Shown: positions 55,151-62,051 of the stretch, in pieces
Layout: the number at the start of each line of letters is the position of its first letter
Numbering within the stretch: position 1 is the first letter of the stretch
NCBI RefSeq assembly: GCF_003259375.1
Contig: NZ_QLLN01000002.1
Location: 682,001 to 746,000, forward strand
Source: Arenibacter echinorum
GTDB taxonomy: Bacteria; Bacteroidota; Bacteroidia; Flavobacteriales; Flavobacteriaceae
Length of the DNA: 64,000 bases
Direction: 5' to 3'
Position numbers and translations under genes: made by a program
Notes under the pieces: generated by a model
What the model was told of the DNA's origin: nothing
What the model saw: the letters and a program-made list of their open reading frames with translations, nothing else
Database searches by the model: none

Positions 55151-55220
55151 GTTAAAATTATAGTAGTTTTTGAGAGAATCTTAGAGAAAATGTCTAAGAA
55201 TATGTTTTATCTTGCTGTTT
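55151..55220 (+). promoter_or_regulatory. Element shared with the GH16 upstream region, copy 2
   Basis: Ungapped partner of 53391-53460. It lies 343 nt before the second oxidoreductase ATG, with no supported gene in between. Confidence 0.75.
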
Positions 55221-55562
55221 CCCAGGGGATTCTTTTAAGTGTTTAGAACAAATTGTAACGCTTAGGAGTATGATGCCATGTTGGTAAAGTCTAGGCATCA
55301 GTCATGGAAAAGCTTGGGAGAAGTCGCCTGCCGAAAGTGAAAAAAACGGTTTGGAGCCATAAGAAGATCCGTAACCTAATCTTTTGGCATAAGAATATTT
55401 TCATCTATGGGAGTTTATAAAATTCTTCAACTTTAAAAGGATATAGCCCTTGATGAGGTGGGAATTTCAGACCGTCCATTTCGGCAAATGGCGTGAGAAG
55501 GTGGATGGGAATGTTCTTGCATGGGAATAGATCAATAATGTAAACTGTAATAATCAACAATT
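55221..55562 (+). other. Long leader of the second oxidoreductase gene
   Basis: Non-coding in appearance. A 38-codon frame at 55304-55420 has basic composition but no other support. Confidence 0.4.
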
Positions 55563-57029
55563 ATGAAGAAAAAAAAATCAAATAAATCTGTGGATTCACG
55601 CAGATCATTTATTAAAAAAGGTGCTATGGCATCCTCCATCTTTTTCGTGCCTAGGCATGTGCTTGGAGGTGTAGGGTATACGGCTCCCAGTGACCGCTTG
55701 AATGTAGCGGCCATAGGTGCCGGTGGAAAAGGTGCCAGTGACATTCGCAATGCCTCCGTAGGAGGTAGGGAAAAAGTGGTTGCCTTATGTGATGTGGATT
55801 TCTCCGGATCGGCAAAAAAATCAGTTGAACTCTTCCCAAAAGCAAAGCTTTATGCAGATTTTAGGGAGATGTTGGACAAGGAAAAAGGAATCGATGCGGT
55901 TACTATTTCCACCCCAGATCACGTTCATGGGCCGGCAGCGGCATATGCTATGGAGCGAGGTGTAAATGTTTATGTTCAAAAACCGATGACCCATAATATA
56001 CGGGAAGCTAGAATGCTGACCGAGATGGCAAGAAGTAAAAAAATAGTGACTCAGATGGGGAACCAGGGAGGTTCCAATCCGTTATTGGGCATGGTTCAAA
56101 AATGGGTGGATTCCGGGGAACTGGGTAAGATATCAAAAGTACAGGTGTGGACCAACAGACCTGTTTGGCCACAAGGTGGGGCGTTTCCAAAACCAGACCC
56201 GAGTGCCAAACCAAAAGACCTTAATTGGGACCTATGGTTGGGGCCATCCGAATTTAAGCCTTATACCCCTAACTTGCATCCTTTTGGATGGAGAGGTTGG
56301 TGGGAATACGGTACCGGAGCTTTGGGAGATGTAGGATGTCATTTGATCGATATTCCTTTTAGAACCTTGGGGCTTAAATATCCAACAGATGCGGAATGTA
56401 GCGTCGGGGCGGTATATACCAATATGTGGAATGCAGATTATCATCCAGAAGGATGTCCGGCTTCATCATTTATAACATTACACTTTGGAGCTACGGAAAA
56501 GAGTCAATCACCAATAGAAATGACCTGGAGCGATGGAGGTATAAGACCATCACATCCAGAAATAATTCCTGCCGATCACGAAATTGGGGGTAACGGAAGT
56601 CAGAACGGCGTATTGATCATTGGAGAAAAGGGAATTATTTCTACCAATATCAACGATAGTTCCCCTTTGACGCCAAAGTTGTATATGAACGATGGCTCAA
56701 CGGATTTTGGCCCTGAAGTGGAACCCAATGATGAACCTGAATACGGACATCAACGCCTATGGATAGATGCTTGTAAGGCCGGGTTTGGCAGCAAGGAACA
56801 TCTTGGTTTAACCTCTTCCTTTGATTATGCTGGACCTATGACCGAGACCGTTCTAATGGGGAACCTGGCCATTCGCAGTTATTTGTTGCAAAGGGAGAAC
56901 GAGAAAGGTAAAATGGAGTTCTTTGCCCGTAAGAAACTGCTTTGGGATGGAGAAAATATGCGTATTACCAATCTTGAGGAAGCAAATCAGTTTGTAACCA
57001 GAAATTACAGGCCTGGCTTTGTAGTATAA
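55563..57029 (+). CDS. Gfo/Idh/MocA family oxidoreductase, Tat-exported (paralogue 2)
   Basis: A 488-residue paralogue of the protein at 3.8-5.3 kb, sharing the Tat motif (SRRSFIKKG, Arg13-Arg14), the VPRHVLGG junction after it, the IGAGGKG dinucleotide motif, and QKP followed by MTH in place of EKP. The C-terminal half carries ENMRITNLEEAN and RNYRPGF, very close to paralogue 1. It probably oxidises a sugar in the periplasm with tightly bound cofactor. Neighbours are GH16, ThuA, a propeller glycosidase and an SGNH esterase, so this copy sits in a carbohydrate-use region. A terminator follows. Confidence 0.9.
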   Translation: MKKKKSNKSVDSRRSFIKKGAMASSIFFVPRHVLGGVGYTAPSDRLNVAAIGAGGKGASDIRNASVGGREKVVALCDVDFSGSAKKSVELFPKAKLYADFREMLDKEKGIDAVTISTPDHVHGPAAAYAMERGVNVYVQKPMTHNIREARMLTEMARSKKIVTQMGNQGGSNPLLGMVQKWVDSGELGKISKVQVWTNRPVWPQGGAFPKPDPSAKPKDLNWDLWLGPSEFKPYTPNLHPFGWRGWWEYGTGALGDVGCHLIDIPFRTLGLKYPTDAECSVGAVYTNMWNADYHPEGCPASSFITLHFGATEKSQSPIEMTWSDGGIRPSHPEIIPADHEIGGNGSQNGVLIIGEKGIISTNINDSSPLTPKLYMNDGSTDFGPEVEPNDEPEYGHQRLWIDACKAGFGSKEHLGLTSSFDYAGPMTETVLMGNLAIRSYLLQRENEKGKMEFFARKKLLWDGENMRITNLEEANQFVTRNYRPGFVV

Positions 57030-57047
57030 TATAGAAAATAGAGAATT

Positions 57048-57096
57048 GAACACCCTTAAGGGCTTTTAAATAAGTTTTTAAGGGTGTTCTATTTTT
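57048..57096 (+). terminator. Intrinsic terminator after the second oxidoreductase
   Basis: GAACACCCTTAA pairs with TTAAGGGTGTTC (57048-57059 with 57078-57089), followed by a T-rich stretch. Confidence 0.85.
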
Positions 57097-57161
57097 AATA
57101 ATTAACTAAAATTTATAAGCTCCATAAGGATTAAGGGCATAGACGGCTTAGCGTATTTTGC

Positions 57162-57169
57162 TATATTTG
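57162..57169 (+). promoter_or_regulatory. Putative -7 box of the FKBP gene
   Basis: An exact TATATTTG match 20 nt before the ATG at 57190. Confidence 0.55.
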
Positions 57170-57189
57170 GCCCTTAAAAAAGAATAACT

Positions 57190-57654
57190 ATGAAGAATAC
57201 ACTTTTTTTTGCTTTGGCCCTAGTGCTTTTTATTTCCTGCGATAACGAGAAGAAAACAGAGGAGGACATTGATTATGTTGCCAAGAACGAGGCAGATATC
57301 CAGGCCTATGTTGAGGAGAACAATTTAACCGCCGTACGAAGTAATTCAGGACTTTATTATGTAATCGAAGAAGAAGGGACAGGAACACAGGCGGTGGCCA
57401 GTTCCAATGTAACGGTGGCCTATAAAGGGTATTTTCTTAATGGAGCTGTCTTCGATCCAGGTAATGCAGAAGGAATTACCATTGGTTTAAACCAGGTTAT
57501 AGCAGGTTGGACAGAGGGGATTACCTATTTAAAGGAAGGTGGGAGCGGAATACTTTTGGTGCCCGCCCACTTGGGATACGGTAGCAGGGATTATAATGGA
57601 ATCCCAGGGGGTTCCGTACTTATTTTTGAGGTTACTCTTATTTCTGTGAACTAA
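57190..57654 (+). CDS. FKBP-type peptidyl-prolyl isomerase, lipoprotein
   Basis: A 154-residue predicted lipoprotein (leader ending in LFISC). The FKBP domain includes VTVAYKGYFLNGAVFDPG, VIAGWTEGITYLKEGGSG, and LGYGSRDYNGIPGGSVLIFEV, covering the usual core. It should assist folding of exported proteins by proline isomerisation. Own promoter box and terminator show it is a single-gene unit. Confidence 0.92.
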   Translation: MKNTLFFALALVLFISCDNEKKTEEDIDYVAKNEADIQAYVEENNLTAVRSNSGLYYVIEEEGTGTQAVASSNVTVAYKGYFLNGAVFDPGNAEGITIGLNQVIAGWTEGITYLKEGGSGILLVPAHLGYGSRDYNGIPGGSVLIFEVTLISVN

Positions 57655-57711
57655 ACAATACCTAATTTTTTAAATACTCCTTGGCTTTTGCCCAATGGCA
57701 ATAATATACAT

Positions 57712-57737
57712 AAAAACCAACCGGAAGGTTGGTTTTT
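57712..57737 (+). terminator. Intrinsic terminator after the FKBP gene
   Basis: AAAAACCAACC pairs perfectly with GGTTGGTTTTT around a GGAA tetraloop. Confidence 0.93.
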
Positions 57738-58018
57738 GTATTTGGTCTAACTTTAGCCGAGAACACCAAACATAGATGTAATACCATATTGACCAATGAA
57801 ATGCATAAAAATGATCATAAACTAAGGTTTGCAATAATATTTCCGACCTACTGGTTTGTAGATGATTCATCCGTGGATTATTTTCTTTGGTTTAAATTTA
57901 AATAAGCGCAGATACTTTTCTAAAATTCTTCCTACTTATCCTTCATGTCGTTATATTTAAAGTTTCAAAATAATCCATGGATGGTTATGGCATCCCTGTT
58001 TAAAAAGTATATGGAATA
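57738..58018 (+). other. Intergenic region before the ClC remnant
   Basis: No clear gene. A 24-codon frame ends at 58019 just before the remnant (starting near 57944), and I did not find the missing ClC N-terminal motifs in this stretch. Confidence 0.4.
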
Positions 58019-58405
58019 GTGAAGCTAAAACGGAGAAGAAAACTAATTACTTATCTGAATATTTTGGACCAGCCCATTCGGTTTAATCCTTTTGTATTCA
58101 GTCGCACCTTTTTGTTGTGGGCCGTTCTGGGTTTGGTGGGCGGATTTATTATTCCTTTATTTTTTGTTGGGGTTAGTCTAGGGTTGATATTGTATGTAAT
58201 GTTCCCGTCAATTAATTCAACATTAGCCATAATTAGTTGCATGGCCGCCATAAATGCCTGTGTTACCAGAACACCGATGAGCACCACAATTCTTTTGGCT
58301 ACTTTGACAGGCTTTGGATATTTTATCCCTATTCTGTTTGCTAGCCTTACGGGCTATTTTTTGGCTCCCAGAATTCCTTTTATCAGTTCCCAAATGGAGA
58401 AATAG
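58019..58405 (+). pseudogene. C-terminal remnant of a ClC-type chloride channel/transporter
   Basis: An open frame of 128 residues (GTG start at 58019; stop codon in frame at 58001). Residues about 35-120 match the end of ClC proteins: VGGFIIPLFFVGVSLG corresponds to the filter segment GGxFxPxxxxG, and MAAINACVTRTPMSTTILLA and YFIPILFASLTGYFLAP to the last helices. Whole ClC proteins are over 400 residues and their N-terminal motifs are missing here, so it is most likely a degraded or truncated gene. A small functional membrane protein cannot be excluded. Confidence 0.72.
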
Positions 58406-58455
58406 CATGGAATGATGTTAAACAACAAATGTGATGATGCCAAATAGTTTTAGAT

Positions 58456-58947
58456 ATGTTTCTACGTGTTGAAAAAGTGTCCGAAAAAAAATTGATCGGA
58501 AACCGATTGGTTATGTCCTTGGCAGAGGATAGGACCAGAGAACTTTGGCAGGGATTTATGCCCAGAAGAAAGGAAATTGGGAATCCTTTGTCCAAAGACC
58601 TGATAAGTATGCAGGTATATGACGGTCTACTTAAGGTTAAGGAATTTAATTTAACTACCCAATTTGAAAAATGGGCAGTAGTTGAGGTTAAGGATTATGC
58701 CAAAATACCTGAAGGACTGGCTTCCTATACCTTGTCCGGAGGTTTGTATGCCGTTTTTGTTCATAGGGGGTTGCCCAGTTCCTTTCCAAGGACGGCGCAA
58801 TATATTTTTGGGGAATGGTTGCCAAATTCGGAATATCAATTGGATCATAGGGAGCATTTTGAGATTATGGGTGATAAATACAGGAACAACGATCCAAGTT
58901 CGGAAGAAGAGGTATGGGTGCCAATTAAAAGAAAAAATCAAGAATAA
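58456..58947 (+). CDS. GyrI-like effector-binding domain protein
   Basis: A 163-residue single-domain protein of the GyrI/AraC effector-binding fold (RLVMSLAEDRTRELWQGFMP, LSGGLYAVFVHRGLP, YIFGEWLPNSEYQLDHREHFEIM). Such proteins bind small hydrophobic or cationic molecules or inhibit gyrase. No DNA-binding domain is attached. It is 6 nt upstream of the SGNH gene and is probably co-transcribed with it. Confidence 0.88.
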   Translation: MFLRVEKVSEKKLIGNRLVMSLAEDRTRELWQGFMPRRKEIGNPLSKDLISMQVYDGLLKVKEFNLTTQFEKWAVVEVKDYAKIPEGLASYTLSGGLYAVFVHRGLPSSFPRTAQYIFGEWLPNSEYQLDHREHFEIMGDKYRNNDPSSEEEVWVPIKRKNQE

Positions 58948-58953
58948 AGAGAT

Positions 58954-60741
58954 ATGGAAAGAAAGTCACTTTTAGGTTTATGGGCAATAATCCTGTTATT
59001 TCAATTTTCAATGGCCCAAGAGAATGTTGCTATTTCTTGGTGGAATCCCGCAGAATCCAATTCCTTGGTAGTTGAAGGTCAGGCTTGGCAAGGAGAGGTG
59101 GTCTCTACTTATCAGCGCTTACCAAAACTGGCCGAGGGAGTAGTCCGGGAAGCGGTCTGGAACTTGTCCAAACATTCGGCAGGACTTTCCCTTAGGTTTA
59201 GGACTGATGCAAAATCGATTATGGTACGGTACAAGGTTAAAGGGAACCACGCCATGCCCCATATGCCGGCAACCGGAGTTAGCGGGGTAGATCTTTATGC
59301 CAAGACCAGTGATGGGGATTGGAGATGGTATAGAGGAAAATATTCCTTTGCTGATACCATTCAGTACAAATATTCCAACATCGACCCCAAAGAGAAATAC
59401 CATGATAAGGGAAGGGAGTACCAGCTGTACCTGCCATTGTACAATGAGGTGGAATGGTTGGAGATTGGTATACCGGAAGATGCTGTTTTGGAACCTTTAC
59501 CATTAAGGCAGGAGAAACCAATTGTGGTTTATGGAACTTCTATAGCACATGGGGCCTGCGCCTCGCGCCCGGGAATGGCATGGACCTCCATTTTAGGGAG
59601 AGGATTGGATAGGCCACTTATTAATTTGGCATTTTCGGGAAATGGCAGAATGGAAGAAGAAGTAATCAATTATATTACGGAAATAGATGCTAAAATCTTT
59701 GTGCTGGATTGCATGCCGAATCTGGGCGCCACCAAGGATCGCTCGTTGGAGGAGGTACGGCAGCTTATTATTTCTGGTGTCAAACAGATAAGGAAAAAGC
59801 ATAGCTCAACGCCAATTTTGTTGGTGGAACACGACGGATACTCTGATGGGGCTGTTGATGCTGATCGTTACAAAACCTATACGGACTTAAATAGAATTGT
59901 CAAGGAGGCCTTTGCTCAATTACAGTCAGTAGGGGTAAGGGATATCTATTTGTTGACCAAGGAAGAACTGAATCTTTCCATGGAAAGTTTTGTGGATGGT
60001 ACCCATCCCACGGATTTGGGCATGATGGAATATGCCGTGGCCTATGAAAAAGCCTTACGAGGCATATTAAAGGAGCCCATGGGAGATATTTCTACAACAA
60101 TTCCGGTCACCCAGGCTAGGGAGCCAGAAATGTACCCTTGGGAGGGTCGTCATCAGGAATTGTTAAAAATGAATCGGGATAGTGCCCCAAAAATATGTTT
60201 TTTCGGAAATAGCATAACCCATTATTGGGGGGGTGAGCCAAAGGCAACTTTAAGCAATGGTGCCGATTCCTGGAAGGCCAATTTGGACGAATTGCAGGTG
60301 CGCAATTTTGGATTTGGCTGGGATAGGGTAGAAAATGTACTTTGGCGCATATATCATGATGAATTGGATGGCTTTGAGGCTCAGCAAATTGTGCTTATGA
60401 TAGGTACCAATAACGAACACCTGAATACCGACGAGGAGATATTGCAGGGACTGGAATTGGTAATCAATGCCATAAAGGACAGACAGCCCAATGCTAGGGT
60501 GCTATTGCTAGGATTGTTGCCCAAGGTAGACAAGGAGGAACGTATGAGGAATTTAAACCAGGCAATAGCGGCATTGGCAACCTCAAAAAACGTGAATTAT
60601 ACAGATATTGGGGGAGTGCTATTGGATAAGGACCAGAAAATTGATGCCAGTCTTTTCTCGGATGGCCTGCACCCTAACGCCAAGGGATACCGTAAATTGG
60701 GCAAGATATTAAAACTAGCCCTACATGAAGGTGCAAACTAG
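58954..60741 (+). CDS. Tandem SGNH/GDSL esterase with N-terminal GxDLY-type domain
   Basis: A 595-residue exported protein (signal peptide ending SMAQE). An N-terminal beta-sandwich with GVDLYAK (about residue 108) leads into a first SGNH domain with Ser196 (YGTSIAHG), SGNGRMEEE and DGTHPTDLG. A second SGNH domain has Ser420 (FFGNSITHYWGG), GFGWDRVEN, MIGTNNEH and DGLHPNAKGY. Both catalytic sets look complete. Such proteins remove acetyl or other ester groups from polysaccharides, so it fits the carbohydrate region. Two active domains may serve two ester positions or substrates. Confidence 0.88.
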   Translation: MERKSLLGLWAIILLFQFSMAQENVAISWWNPAESNSLVVEGQAWQGEVVSTYQRLPKLAEGVVREAVWNLSKHSAGLSLRFRTDAKSIMVRYKVKGNHAMPHMPATGVSGVDLYAKTSDGDWRWYRGKYSFADTIQYKYSNIDPKEKYHDKGREYQLYLPLYNEVEWLEIGIPEDAVLEPLPLRQEKPIVVYGTSIAHGACASRPGMAWTSILGRGLDRPLINLAFSGNGRMEEEVINYITEIDAKIFVLDCMPNLGATKDRSLEEVRQLIISGVKQIRKKHSSTPILLVEHDGYSDGAVDADRYKTYTDLNRIVKEAFAQLQSVGVRDIYLLTKEELNLSMESFVDGTHPTDLGMMEYAVAYEKALRGILKEPMGDISTTIPVTQAREPEMYPWEGRHQELLKMNRDSAPKICFFGNSITHYWGGEPKATLSNGADSWKANLDELQVRNFGFGWDRVENVLWRIYHDELDGFEAQQIVLMIGTNNEHLNTDEEILQGLELVINAIKDRQPNARVLLLGLLPKVDKEERMRNLNQAIAALATSKNVNYTDIGGVLLDKDQKIDASLFSDGLHPNAKGYRKLGKILKLALHEGAN

Positions 60742-60913
60742 GAGCCTTTAAATTGATGGAACATAATGGCCCTATTTTTTGAAATATGACCATAGGATTT
60801 AGGAACAGGCACGTAAAGGGGTCTCTTGATGCCTTTAGTCTATATGATTTTGGGATCAAGGGCGGGGCTATATCATTTAACAAATTTCAATTCAAGGACA
60901 ACAACTGATGGAT

Positions 60914-61756
60914 TTATAACGGGCGTGCAACCATTATTCCAGTATTGCTCTTAATGCCTTTTAAGTAATCGGCCAAGGGTAGTTTCGAGACCTCTACCTC
61001 CATGGATCCCGTGGAGGCATGTAGCAAATGTATTCTCCCATCAGCTTCCCTTGTAGCGATTCCGGTATGGGTAATGTCCAAGCCCTTTATGGAGGTGGTC
61101 AGGGCAATTATGTCGCCAGATTGGATTTGGTGCTCCTGTCCTTCGATCTGGTCCTGGGGGAGGATGCAGATGGACTGCCTTTTCAAAAATTCCTCGGAGG
61201 ATTTAATTTTATTATAGTTGTCCGTGTCTTTTAGAAATGGATACAGATCGCGATGTGAACTCATAAAATTGATGTCCTTACTACTTTCCAACCCCCCTAT
61301 TTCGGAAGTCATATCTTTTAATAGCCCCTTTTGTTCGTTGTTGGCGATCCATTCAGAAAAATAATGAAGCCTTGAGGCATAACCATTGAGCTCACCATCT
61401 TTATACCGAATGGTTTCTAAATAGTGGATGTAGGAATCAAAATCTATTTTATGGTTTTTAACCATTAAGCCAAAGGCCAATACATTCTCTACAAAGGTGG
61501 TACAGTCCAAGCCTTGTAAATTAATGACCAAAGATTCGGTCTCCCCAATTTCTAGAGTTTTGGCCACATAGGGAATGCCTATAAAAGTTTTTCCTATAGC
61601 TACCATGTTTGTTCCAATTTCTTGATTATCCAAATCTGAAATGGATCTAATCTTCGAATTAAAAGCTTCTTTGTCCTGCGATGAACAAACAATATTTTGT
61701 GCAGATCCATGAGAGATAAGACAGAGGAAAAAGAGATGAAAGACAATGGATTTCAT
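60914..61756 (-). CDS. DUF1460 family protein, N-acetylmuramoyl-L-alanine amidase-like
   Basis: A 280-residue exported protein (leader ending GSAQN). It has the NlpC/P60-like DUF1460 features: the catalytic cysteine segment LDCTTFVENVLAF, a histidine in DITHTGIATREADG and HLLHASTGS. Family members cleave cell-wall or lipid-linked amide bonds; the activity here is not proven. It stands alone on the minus strand. Confidence 0.85.
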   Translation of the reverse strand: MKSIVFHLFFLCLISHGSAQNIVCSSQDKEAFNSKIRSISDLDNQEIGTNMVAIGKTFIGIPYVAKTLEIGETESLVINLQGLDCTTFVENVLAFGLMVKNHKIDFDSYIHYLETIRYKDGELNGYASRLHYFSEWIANNEQKGLLKDMTSEIGGLESSKDINFMSSHRDLYPFLKDTDNYNKIKSSEEFLKRQSICILPQDQIEGQEHQIQSGDIIALTTSIKGLDITHTGIATREADGRIHLLHASTGSMEVEVSKLPLADYLKGIKSNTGIMVARPL

Positions 61757-62051
61757 TTAGAGTGTTAGTTTTATGTTTATTAAATAACTAATTGTATATA
61801 AATTTATTACATATATTATTGTGCCGACCAGTATTAAATATTTTGCACTTTTCAGTGTATCTCATTTTGTCTATTGATTTCCTCTTAGTTGGATTATATA
61901 GCGCTTTAGAATTCATTTGTTCCAATCAATTAGAACTTACCATAGTTGGTGATCTAATAAATTACAATCTTACAAAATATTCATTTTTTTTACGGTTACT
62001 GATTTCTGTGTTAGTCGATATCAAAGACTTTTTGGGATCATAGCCTTTTTT

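Noticed and set aside
55304-55420. 38-codon basic open frame before the second oxidoreductase
   Set aside because: No family, no promoter box and an ordinary A-rich composition; likely chance.
61792-62043. 83-codon open frame between the DUF1460 gene and the large terminal gene
   Set aside because: AT-rich, Leu/Ile/Phe composition typical of random translation, no start-region signals.
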